A DNA stretch of 64,000 nt from positions 1 through 64,000 of the forward strand of contig QULP01000009.1 of the NCBI GenBank assembly GCA_003481745.1. Reading direction: 5' to 3'. The DNA comes from Firmicutes bacterium OM04-13BH. Lineage in GTDB: Bacteria > Bacillota > Clostridia > Lachnospirales > Lachnospiraceae. A program made the position numbers and the translations under genes. Positions 8,071 to 15,188 of this stretch are shown one piece after another (position 1 is the first letter of the stretch; every line of letters begins with the position of its first letter). The notes under the pieces are model-generated. The model was not told the DNA's origin. It ran no database searches and saw nothing but the letters and a program-made list of their open reading frames with translations.

Positions 8071-8201
8071 GCTACTTTAAAAAATTTTTTGATTTTTTTC
8101 TGATTCGGGTTACAAATCACCCCTCCGTGTTGAGTGTTAGTGCGGAAAGAGGTAAAAAGCCTTTTCGCTTTAGCAACTTCAACTTGAAAGGAGGTGAGAT
8201 T

Positions 8202-8621
8202 ATGAAACCTTCTTCATTTGAGAACGCTATAAGACTTCAATTTGACTGTCTGGCTCGTAAGGTGATTGGCAGAACTGTAAAGAACTACAACAAAGAACTT
8301 GCCAGACGTGCAAAGCATGAAATATCTTTCTGTGAAATACCAGAGCTGGAATTAAACCAGTTGGGTGTATCGGACGAATACTCGCTTGAATTTACTTCCT
8401 TTGATGTGTTCGGTACAGAAGTTCGTGTCTATGATGAGAAATTATGTGAAGCAATCAAAAAATTAAGTGAAAGACGACGCAATGTTGTGTTGATGTTCTA
8501 CTTTCTGGAATTACCAGACGCAGAAATCGCAGAGATTTTGGATATTTCCAGAAACTCTGTTTATAGAAACAGAATGTGTTCACTAAAGCTCATTAGAGAT
8601 ATGTACGAGGAGGAATTATAA
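8202..8621 (+). CDS. Sigma-70-like factor, Tn916 Orf7 type
   Basis: The 139-residue protein starts MKPSSFENAI and ends with a region-4-type helix-turn-helix (SERRRNVVLMFYFLELPDA then EIAEILDISRNSVYRNR). Start, length and pattern match Tn916 Orf7, which helps drive excision and transfer gene expression. The ATG is chosen for AAAGGAGG 7 bases upstream. The frame is open further upstream but lacks protein-like content there. It is separated from the next gene by one base. Confidence 0.9.
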   Translation: MKPSSFENAIRLQFDCLARKVIGRTVKNYNKELARRAKHEISFCEIPELELNQLGVSDEYSLEFTSFDVFGTEVRVYDEKLCEAIKKLSERRRNVVLMFYFLELPDAEIAEILDISRNSVYRNRMCSLKLIRDMYEEEL

Positions 8622-8622
8622 C

Positions 8623-8862
8623 ATGATGAAGTCTACAAAAAAGTGTCCTCTATTCTCCACAATCAGTTTAGCTGCTGATGGCGACGAAGTGGCAATAGAG
8701 AAAATTTTAAATCACTATGACGCTTACATATCAAAAGCAAGTTTACGCCCGTTCTATGATGAACACGGAAATATGTATATTGTGGTCGATATGGAACTGA
8801 AAGGCAGAATTAGAGCTGCCCTTATTAAAGCAATTCTAGGTTTTGAAGTCAGAGTGAAATAA
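8623..8862 (+). CDS. Helix-turn-helix protein, Tn916 Orf8 type
   Basis: The 79-residue product has the HTH_16 pattern: LAADGDEVAIEKILNHYDAYI, then FYDEHGNMYIVVDMELKGRI. It matches Tn916 Orf8, the partner gene of Orf7 in transfer control. AGGAGG lies just before the start, inside the end of the sigma-factor gene, so the two are translated together. Confidence 0.88.
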   Translation: MMKSTKKCPLFSTISLAADGDEVAIEKILNHYDAYISKASLRPFYDEHGNMYIVVDMELKGRIRAALIKAILGFEVRVK

Positions 8863-8930
8863 GCGAATATATACGGAGTGTGATACCACCTCATTCCAGC
8901 TCCGTTTTACAAGTGTTCTTTGAAAATTGA

Positions 8931-9176
8931 ATAAAGTAATCAGATACGTTTGATATGCGGTGAGCCGACGGACTGGAACGCCATGACCCATGAAAAGGAG
9001 GGATAAAGAAGCGAGCGACCACGCCAGTGATCCGTAAGCGACTGTTGGAAAAGTTGCTGCCATGACCCGTATATCAGAATAATGATACACTCGCATGGTG
9101 CGGTTCACCCATCAGAATGGGAATGGTGAAATTCCAGTGGAGCTTTCCAAAGCCATCTGATTACTTCTTACTTTAT
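8931..9176 (+). ncRNA. Candidate structured RNA between orf8 and the recombinase region
   Basis: The 383-base stretch 8,863-9,245 has no good ORF but strong self-complementarity. A perfect 12-bp stem closes it: AAGTAATCAGAT (8,934-8,945) with ATCTGATTACTT (9,155-9,166). Inside, TTGATATGCGG (8,950-8,960) pairs fully with CCGTATATCAG (9,067-9,077) when G-U pairs are allowed, and GGTGAGCC (8,959-8,966) can pair with GGTTCACC (9,102-9,109), which gives a pseudoknot or a switch. Local hairpins CCCAT/ATGGG and GGAAT/ATTCC follow. The 10-mer GCCATGACCC occurs twice (8,980 and 9,059). I do not recognise a known RNA family; an intergenic regulatory RNA or a DNA processing site are both possible. Confidence 0.55.
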
Positions 9177-9245
9177 AGACAAATTCTTTCATAATGTACA
9201 AGCATTTTTGCATACTTTGTAAATATATTGTAGTGAGGTGGTTCA

Positions 9246-9389
9246 ATGGCAAATGACGCAAAGGTAGTTTGCAAGAATGTTTTTAAAAATTGTGATAAAG
9301 CGGCGTTTACAAAAGCATTTACTCTAAAATGGATAGAGTTGATAAATCAATATGAAAAAAATAAAGGAGGGGCAACTCCTGCCAGATGA
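9246..9389 (+). CDS. Small conserved-looking ORF before the recombinase (47 aa)
   Basis: The ORF starts MANDAKVVCKNVFKNCDKAA and continues through FTLKWIELINQYEKNKGG. The ribosome-binding site GAGGTGG lies 6 bases upstream. From memory, small proteins with a C(K/E)NVF...FT.KWIELIN pattern recur directly upstream of serine recombinases on Firmicute elements. It sits where Tn916 has xis, so a recombination directionality factor is a reasonable guess, but nothing in the sequence proves it. Confidence 0.65.
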   Translation: MANDAKVVCKNVFKNCDKAAFTKAFTLKWIELINQYEKNKGGATPAR

Positions 9390-9392
9390 TAG

Positions 9393-9442
9393 ACAAACTA
9401 TCCTACAAGATGTTATAATAACATTATGTAGAGATAGTTTGT
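9393..9442 (+). promoter_or_regulatory. Nested palindrome with promoter before the recombinase
   Basis: ACAAACTATCCTACA (9,393-9,407) is inverted at 9,427-9,442 with one bulged base. In the centre lies the perfect palindrome ATGTTATAATAACAT (9,410-9,424), which contains a TATAAT -10 box with TAGACA about 18 bases before it. This looks like a promoter covered by a symmetric operator, or a recombinase binding region. The recombinase start codon lies 29 bases downstream, with its site AAGGAG. Confidence 0.5.
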
Positions 9443-9470
9443 TTCGTCTTCTCAAAAAGGAGAACGAAGC

Positions 9471-11039
9471 ATGATAGAATCAAAATCAAGAGTTGCTATT
9501 TATTGCCGCTTATCAGAGGAAGATAGAAACAAACAATCAGAAACAGACGACAGTAACAGTATTCAGAATCAAAAGTCAATGTTACTTCAATACTCATTAG
9601 AGCATGGTTGGGAAGTCTACAACATATACAGTGATGATGATTACACTGGTTCTGACAGACGACGACCAGAATTTAACAGGTTGTTGGAGGACGCAAAGAA
9701 TCGTAAATTTGATATTGTCCTTTGTAAGACACAATCCAGATTTACCAGAGAACTAGAATTAGTGGAAAAATATATCCACGGTCTTTTTCCTATTTGGGGT
9801 ATTCGCTTCATCAGCATTGTTGATAATGCAGATACCGCTAATAAAGGAAATAAGAAATCAAGACAGATTAACGGTCTGGTGAATGAGTGGTACTTGGAGG
9901 ATATGTCAGAGAACATTAAAAGCGTTCTCACTGACAGAAGAAAGAACGGACACCATATCGGTGCTTTTGCTCTGTATGGTTACAAAAAAGACCCTGACGT
10001 AAAAGGGCATTTGATTATTGATGAAGAAGCTGCGGAAGTTGTCAGAGAAGTTTTTACACTGTTTTCACAGGGATATGGAAAGACCGCCATTGCCCGTATG
10101 CTGAATGACAGAGGAATACCAAACCCTACGGAATACAAACGACTTCATGGTTTGCGTTACAAGCAGCCTAAAACGAAAAACAGTACCCTATGGAAATATT
10201 TTGCCATATCAGATATGTTGGTGAATGAAATCTATATCGGGAATATGGTTCAAGGGAAATATGGCAGCGTTTCTTATAAGACAAAGCAAAACAAACCCAG
10301 ACCCAAAGACGAGTGGTACAGAGTTGAGGGTACACATGAGCCGATTATTGACCGTGAGTTATGGGATAGGGTTCAAGCATTGGTAGCTCAAAAGGCAAAA
10401 CCTTTCACAGTTGGCACAATCGGTTTATTTGCCAGAAAAGCTCGCTGTATGAATTGTGGTTATACAATGCGTTCGTCAAAGAATCATGGTAAGCATTATT
10501 TACAATGCTCTAACCGCCATGTAGCAAAGGACGCTTGTATAGGTTCTTTCATTTCAGTAGACAAATTAGAAAAAGCTGTGATTGATGAACTTAATAAGTT
10601 ATCCGCAGAATATCTTGACAAAGATGAGCTTGAACAAAATGTGCAATTCAACAATGACTTGCGAGGTCAAAAAGAAGCTCTGGAAACGGAGATTGCTGCT
10701 TATCAAAAAAAGATTGCGGAATATACAAAAGGAATCCGAGAATTATATTTAGATAAGGTAAAGGGTATTCTTTCCGAACTTGATTACTTGGATTTATCCA
10801 AAGACTTCTCAACACAAAAAGAAAGGCTCGAAAAACTGATGATTGATACGCAGAAACAGCTTGATGTTATTGAAAGAAAAATGCTGATTGGCGACAACAG
10901 ACGACAGTTAATCGAGCAATATACAAATCTTGAACACTTAGACAGGGAAACGGTTGAAAAGCTGATTGATTATGTATTGGTTGGCAAAAAAGACCCTGTA
11001 ACTAAGGAAGTACCTATTGAAATACATTGGAATTTCTAG
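9471..11039 (+). CDS. tndX: Large serine recombinase, TndX type (Tn5397)
   Basis: This 522-residue recombinase excises and inserts the element. The resolvase domain is at about 8-155, with the catalytic Ser15 in YCRLSEED and the Arg-containing KTQSRFTRE. The recombinase domain is at about 175-290 (LFSQGYGKTAIARMLNDRGIPN), a zinc ribbon at about 325-365 (CMNCGYTM, then LQCSNR and C), and a coiled-coil region at about 385-470. Length and pattern match TndX (533 residues). TndX-type enzymes recombine at GA dinucleotides, which fits the cotJC junction. It is the last gene of the element. Confidence 0.93.
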   Translation: MIESKSRVAIYCRLSEEDRNKQSETDDSNSIQNQKSMLLQYSLEHGWEVYNIYSDDDYTGSDRRRPEFNRLLEDAKNRKFDIVLCKTQSRFTRELELVEKYIHGLFPIWGIRFISIVDNADTANKGNKKSRQINGLVNEWYLEDMSENIKSVLTDRRKNGHHIGAFALYGYKKDPDVKGHLIIDEEAAEVVREVFTLFSQGYGKTAIARMLNDRGIPNPTEYKRLHGLRYKQPKTKNSTLWKYFAISDMLVNEIYIGNMVQGKYGSVSYKTKQNKPRPKDEWYRVEGTHEPIIDRELWDRVQALVAQKAKPFTVGTIGLFARKARCMNCGYTMRSSKNHGKHYLQCSNRHVAKDACIGSFISVDKLEKAVIDELNKLSAEYLDKDELEQNVQFNNDLRGQKEALETEIAAYQKKIAEYTKGIRELYLDKVKGILSELDYLDLSKDFSTQKERLEKLMIDTQKQLDVIERKMLIGDNRRQLIEQYTNLEHLDRETVEKLIDYVLVGKKDPVTKEVPIEIHWNF

Positions 11040-11124
11040 GGTTCTCATATCTGGCAGCTAGTATGCCAGATTATCGGGAACTTTCTTTTAAAACCTCAAT
11101 GTTGTCTTTATACAATCGCACCCT
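11040..11124 (+). other. Right end of the conjugative element and junction with cotJC
   Basis: Between the recombinase stop codon and the host gene lie a perfect 8-bp inverted repeat (ATCTGGCA/TGCCAGAT, 11,049-11,071) and about 50 further bases, including a foreign cotJC stop codon. On the minus strand, cotJC reads Asp-Leu-Ala-Ala-Glu and then leaves the family sequence. The Glu codon contains GA (11,124-11,125), the core dinucleotide used by TndX. Confidence 0.65.
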
Positions 11125-11530
11125 CTGCTGCCAAATCTTCAAATAAATCCGTAATCGGATCGCCCTTTGACTGAAACTCACAGGCATTAAATGGAATACC
11201 TCCTGCTGCCTGAGGCCAGATTCCCACGGTATGGTCGATATAATATGGTCCAAGACCCGACTGTTCAATCTCTTCCATAGAAAGGTTTCTGGTCAGCTGA
11301 TGCACGATTGTAGAAACAATCTCAAGGTGTGCAAGTTCCTCCGTACCGATATCGTTTAACGTTCCCATTGCAATACGGTTTGGCATGGTAAAACGCTGAG
11401 AAAGATAACGCATGGATGCTCCGATTTCACCGTCCGGGCCACCGTATTGGCTCATGATAAATAACGCCAGTTTCGCATTTGGCGTTTTAATATTAACCGG
11501 AAACTGAAGCCGTTTTTCATAATTCCACAT
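11108..11530 (-). pseudogene. cotJC: cotJC, spore coat manganese-catalase-like protein, 3' end displaced by the element
   Basis: The N-terminal 136 residues match CotJC: MWNYEKRL start, ISQYGGPDGE-type motif (MSQYGGPDGEIGAS), TDIGTEELAH-type metal-site helix (NDIGTEELAHLEI), and DLFEDLAAE. CotJC normally continues after DLAAE with QKAR and about 50 more residues. Here it ends in GAIV and a stop codon supplied by the mobile element. The C-terminal metal-binding region is therefore lost unless the element excises. It is the last gene of cotJABC. The coat protein is made in the mother cell during sporulation. Confidence 0.85.
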
Positions 11531-11574
11531 AACAAATACTTTCCTTTCTACTCTTTTTCTTTATTCCAATTTGA

Positions 11575-11832
11575 TTATTCCCATGGCCAGGGCTGCATCA
11601 CCCAGTCCCATGAACAGCTCTGTCCGTCATCGGTCGTATCAATTGTAAGTGGTCCGTATTTCATAGCATATTCTTTTAACGCACGTTTGCGCATTTTTAC
11701 GTGCTCTTCCATAAATGCCAATGCCTTCTTATCTTCTGGATGCGTATCTAAATACAAATTCATATCATTGATTGCAAAACTAACTTCATTGATATATTGA
11801 AGCAGGGCAGTTTGTTCTCGACACTGATTCAT
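11575..11832 (-). CDS. cotJB: Spore coat protein CotJB
   Basis: The 85-residue protein has the CotJB pattern: LLQYINEVSFAINDMNLYLDTHP in the N-terminal half, then KEYAMKYGPLTID and a C-terminal WDWVMQPWPWE. ATG is chosen over a TTG 24 bases upstream because AGAGAGG precedes it and because the ATG overlaps the cotJA stop as ATGA. It belongs to the cotJABC operon. Confidence 0.92.
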   Translation of the reverse strand: MNQCREQTALLQYINEVSFAINDMNLYLDTHPEDKKALAFMEEHVKMRKRALKEYAMKYGPLTIDTTDDGQSCSWDWVMQPWPWE

Positions 11833-12095
11833 CTGCAACGACCTCTCTTTCCACAAAATGGTTTACAAAGCTCCGGAAAAACAGTTCCACAAGACAGACT
11901 CTTCTGAAGAGAAAATGTTCCAGAGAATTTCTGCATCGGAACATAAGCCATTGTAAGAGGCAGATGGTCTGCATGTTTATAAATAGCAGTATCATCAAAG
12001 CAGTCCCCACTAAACGGACGGTTTTGCATAGAACGATTCTCTGACATCCTGTTTGAACGGCAAGTATAATGATTTTGCATACAATATCTTTCCAT
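11829..12095 (-). CDS. cotJA: Spore coat associated protein CotJA
   Basis: The 88-residue protein carries the CotJA core in its C-terminal half: LTMAYVPMQKFSGTF and then GTVFPELCKPFCGKRG. The N-terminus is Cys- and Asn-rich. It overlaps cotJB by 4 bases and is first in the operon. Confidence 0.9.
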   Translation of the reverse strand: MERYCMQNHYTCRSNRMSENRSMQNRPFSGDCFDDTAIYKHADHLPLTMAYVPMQKFSGTFSLQKSLSCGTVFPELCKPFCGKRGRCR

Positions 12096-12128
12096 AATAA
12101 TAATCCCTGAAAATAAAAGATACAGTAT

Positions 12129-12156
12129 TATATTATGATACCAAGGGTCAGAAAGT
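12129..12156 (-). promoter_or_regulatory. Possible mother-cell sigma factor promoter of cotJA
   Basis: On the minus strand CATAATATA fits the CATAnnnTA -10 form used by SigK-type and SigE-type factors, with AC 17 bases before it. cotJ is SigE-controlled in B. subtilis. This is a weak pattern match. Confidence 0.3.
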
Positions 12157-12211
12157 TCAAATGACTTTCATGTTTGCATGGTAAGGCATTTGACTTTTCT
12201 TGGAACTTATC

Positions 12212-12251
12212 AAAAAAATACCGCAGGAACAAACAACATTCCTACGGTATT
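12212..12251 (-). terminator. Terminator after htrA
   Basis: On the minus strand the 13-bp stem AATACCGTAGGAA/TTCCTGCGGTATT is followed by TTTTT. It lies 16 bases after the htrA stop codon. Confidence 0.88.
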
Positions 12252-12267
12252 CTGATATCTCTTTTTA

Positions 12268-13977
12268 CTATTTATTATTTTTTTCATTTTGCTGCTGATT
12301 AGAAGAAGAATTTGTGCTCGGCGCATCTTTCTTTGCTCCTAAAGTCACACTGATTTTCTGAGCGTTATATTCTCCATCCTGTGCACGGTAAACTTCTAAT
12401 TCTACGGTTTCTCCGGCTTCATAGTATTCCAGTCTGTCTACCAAATCTTTGTATGCATCAATCGCAGTACCATCAATCTTAGTAATGACATCACCTTTTT
12501 TGATTCCTGCTTTTTCTGCCGGTCCACCTTCTACTACAGTATCTACATAAACTCCCTGAGGGATTCCATACATCTGGTTGACATCACTGGTTACATTTTC
12601 ACAGGTAATTCCAATATATGCTGCTTTATCTTCATCTTCTACTTTGTAACGGGTTTCCTGATTCATCATCTCATCAAGGATTGGTTCTGCCTTTGAAATC
12701 GGAATCGCAAATCCCATCCCTTCCACTTCATCAGAAGCAATCTTTGCAGAGTTAATACCAATCAGTTCACCTTTCATATTCAAAAGTGCACCACCACTGT
12801 TTCCAGGGTTAATTGCTGCATCAGTCTGAATAAAAGTTCCATCTGTATCATCTGAACTTACCTGACGGTTTAATGCACTGACATAACCACTTGTCACTGA
12901 TTGACCATATCCAAGTGCATTTCCAATTGCAACAACCTGTTCACCCATCTGAAGGGCATCAGAATCTCCAATTGTTGCCACTTTAATCTCACTTAATACA
13001 TCTTCCGGAATATCCTCCAATTTTACTGAAATAACAGCAAGATCATTATCTGCATCCGTACCTTTAATCTGTGCAGATACCGCACCGCTTTGAACCTCAT
13101 CCAAACTGCTGTCCTGACCATCCTGATTTGTGCTGCCGCTTTCACCTTCGGCACTGGTCTTTTCCACGTCACCATTTCCGGTTACTGCACTTCCGTCCTG
13201 ATTTGTGAAGCACACGGTAAGAGAATTTGTTCCGCTGACTACATGATTATTTGTTGCAATCAAAAGCTCGGTATCATTTTGTCCTACAATAATTCCAGAA
13301 CCACTGCTCTGAGTTTCCTGCTGTTGTCCATATCCAAAGTACTGATAAATCTGTGGAATCTCCTGAACGCTGACTCCTACAATCGATACAATTGACGGCA
13401 TTGCATTTTTGGCAACCTGACTTACGCTTGAAGTTCCCTCAGTGCTTCCTGATACACTTTCTTCTGAATCAGATGATTTATTTTGACTGATTGTCTGTGT
13501 AGACTGTACCTGAACAGATTTTTTTCCCTGTGGATTTAATTTACTTCCCACATAATTTGTCCCCTGAAAAACTGCACTTGCAACCAGACCAAACACAACC
13601 GCTGTCGCAACGACTGTGCCAAATTTTCTGCCTTGTCCGTTTAACTTCTTTCCGGATCTGTTTGGCTTCTTTGATTCCGGAGCAGTAAACTGATAAGCAT
13701 TATAACTTTGCTGCTGTTTCTGTTCCTGCTGTGCTTCCTGATACCACTCTTCTTTTGTGGACTCCCGCTGTTCATGCGGCTGGTATGCTCTTGCATAAAC
13801 CGGATTTTCCGGTGTTGGCGCATTTCCCGGTTCTTGTGTCACTGCACTTTCATTTGTTGTTTCTTCCGGCTTAGACGCATTATCTTCAAAAACAGTCTCT
13901 GTTTCTTCCTGCGTATTTACATTATCTGTCTCTGTTTCTTTATTTTCATCAAATTCATTCTTGAATTCTTCACTCAT
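12268..13977 (-). CDS. htrA: HtrA/DegP-like membrane-anchored serine protease
   Basis: The 569-residue protein has a cytoplasmic Glu/Gln-rich region (1-120), one membrane segment (about 121-140), a Ser-rich linker, a trypsin-like protease domain (about 195-440) and one PDZ domain (about 455-545). The triad is His in ATNNHVVSG, Asp in DADNDLAVISV and Ser in PGNSGGALLN. It degrades or refolds damaged surface proteins. A low-complexity Gly/Ser/Gln/Glu insert of about 40 residues lies between His and Asp. The GGGAG site fixes the start. It may be read with the upstream glycosyltransferase. Confidence 0.92.
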   Translation of the reverse strand: MSEEFKNEFDENKETETDNVNTQEETETVFEDNASKPEETTNESAVTQEPGNAPTPENPVYARAYQPHEQRESTKEEWYQEAQQEQKQQQSYNAYQFTAPESKKPNRSGKKLNGQGRKFGTVVATAVVFGLVASAVFQGTNYVGSKLNPQGKKSVQVQSTQTISQNKSSDSEESVSGSTEGTSSVSQVAKNAMPSIVSIVGVSVQEIPQIYQYFGYGQQQETQSSGSGIIVGQNDTELLIATNNHVVSGTNSLTVCFTNQDGSAVTGNGDVEKTSAEGESGSTNQDGQDSSLDEVQSGAVSAQIKGTDADNDLAVISVKLEDIPEDVLSEIKVATIGDSDALQMGEQVVAIGNALGYGQSVTSGYVSALNRQVSSDDTDGTFIQTDAAINPGNSGGALLNMKGELIGINSAKIASDEVEGMGFAIPISKAEPILDEMMNQETRYKVEDEDKAAYIGITCENVTSDVNQMYGIPQGVYVDTVVEGGPAEKAGIKKGDVITKIDGTAIDAYKDLVDRLEYYEAGETVELEVYRAQDGEYNAQKISVTLGAKKDAPSTNSSSNQQQNEKNNK

Positions 13978-14067
13978 AGTAATTACTCCCTTTTTTCTTT
14001 ATGAGCACAGTTTAACAGGGAATTGTGTCCAAAATGTGATAAAAATCATAGATTTTAAAAAATTATT

Positions 14068-15009
14068 TTACTTTCTCCAATAGGATGGATTCATTGTACA
14101 CGCTAAAATTACTTTCTTAGGCAGGCGTTTATAGATTTTTCCGGTACGGTATCCTAAAAATTTAAATCCACTCTTTATCACCAGGTCAACAACCAGCCAT
14201 GGCTTATGAATTTTACACAAATAACGGGCTGTATTTTTTACCAGACAAATTCCCTCTTTCTCAGACTTCACGGTTTTAAAAATTTCAGGATGGTCTGCCT
14301 GTGAGACTGCCAAATCAAAATTTCTTTTAAACTGTTCCACATTTCCATAATTGTGAGAATGAAACACTCTTGCATCCGCCTGATATGCTACCAGATAGCC
14401 TTTTAGTACAATTTTCCCGGCATAAATCATATCTTCATTAAAAATTGTATGCGTAATAAATCCGCCCATCTCCATATATAAGTCTTTTCGATAGGCTGCA
14501 CAGACATTAGAACAAAAAAATGTCTTAATTCCCAACTCATCCAAATCTGCTTTTCCTTTTAATCTGCTTTTATCCGGATAATTAAATGCTCTGGTATAAC
14601 GCTCAATCAAGGCACATTCCGGATTTGGAAGCTGACGTCCATAAGCTGCTCCGACTTTGGTATTTCGAAATGCCTTTACCAGATTTTCGATTACAAATTC
14701 ATCGACCGGCACTGCATCTTGTGTAAAGAGCACCATAATATCACCGGTACTTAATTTCACTGCTTCTGCTCTGGTCTTTCCATGGTCAAACTCTGATTTT
14801 TTAATATGATACACTTTCAAATTTGGATTTACAAACTCCCAATCCATGTTCCAATATTTTTTTTCTGTATTCATTACAATAATCTCTTTTACCGGATAAC
14901 TCTGCTTCTGAATTTTTTTCAGCAGACGCTCAAATTTTATTCCTGGTCTGTATGCCGGTATAATCACAGATACTTCCGGCTTCTTTCCATTTTCAAATAA
15001 ATCTCTCAT
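14068..15009 (-). CDS. Family 2 glycosyltransferase (rhamnosyltransferase-like)
   Basis: The 313-residue protein has a GT-A fold: VSVIIPAYRPG at residues 13-23, LSTGDIMVLFTQDAVPVDE with the catalytic-site Asp, and HTIFNEDMIYAGKIVLKGY later. The FTQDAVP form is common in rhamnosyltransferases of cell-wall polysaccharide loci. It follows the LCP and sugar-1-phosphate transferase genes on the same strand, separated by a strong terminator, and acts on a lipid-linked glycan at the inner membrane face. Donor and acceptor are not known. Confidence 0.85.
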   Translation of the reverse strand: MRDLFENGKKPEVSVIIPAYRPGIKFERLLKKIQKQSYPVKEIIVMNTEKKYWNMDWEFVNPNLKVYHIKKSEFDHGKTRAEAVKLSTGDIMVLFTQDAVPVDEFVIENLVKAFRNTKVGAAYGRQLPNPECALIERYTRAFNYPDKSRLKGKADLDELGIKTFFCSNVCAAYRKDLYMEMGGFITHTIFNEDMIYAGKIVLKGYLVAYQADARVFHSHNYGNVEQFKRNFDLAVSQADHPEIFKTVKSEKEGICLVKNTARYLCKIHKPWLVVDLVIKSGFKFLGYRTGKIYKRLPKKVILACTMNPSYWRK

Positions 15010-15130
15010 CTTGTTTTATTCCTCTTATCTTTTATTTTTATTGTCAACTGATCTATCAAACATTGAGTTTCAGCAGACTCTATCCTTACACTGGATATAA
15101 GAAAAATTTTATGCGCATTTTCCAGCCTAG

Positions 15131-15163
15131 AAAAGGGGATGTCGTTAAACGACATCCCCTTTG
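15131..15163 (-). terminator. Terminator after the LCP gene
   Basis: A perfect 13-bp stem AAAGGGGATGTCG/CGACATCCCCTTT with a short loop is followed by TTTT on the minus strand. It separates the LCP gene from the glycosyltransferase gene. No other feature is seen in 15,010-15,188. Confidence 0.85.
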
Positions 15164-15188
15164 AGAATCTGCAAAATCAGATTCTTTT

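Larger units (their letters stand above)
1..11124 (+). mobile_element. Right-hand part of a Tn916-family conjugative element with a TndX-type recombinase
   Basis: The gene order orf14 - orf13 - cargo - KTR (orf6-like) - orf9 - sigma (orf7) - HTH (orf8) - recombinase is that of the Tn916 family. A large serine recombinase replaces the Tn916 xis/int pair, as in Tn5397. The tet(M) slot holds other genes. The right end is placed at about 11,124, where the cotJC reading frame stops matching the CotJC family. The left end lies outside the window. The cargo (about 1,540-7,000) is visibly more AT-rich than orf13/orf14, so the element is a mosaic. Family assignment rests on protein recognition; the exact end is inferred. 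Confidence 0.85.

Noticed and set aside
8061..8201. A longer sigma-factor product from an upstream GTG
   Set aside because: The added part is low quality and starts in the terminator stem. The ATG at 8,202 has AAAGGAGG and matches the Orf7 N-terminus. The open frame is kept only as part of the frameshift finding.
8836..9108. A 90-codon minus-strand ORF in the structured region
   Set aside because: It has no site before its start, no recognisable protein pattern, and overlaps the paired segments and the end of the orf8 gene.
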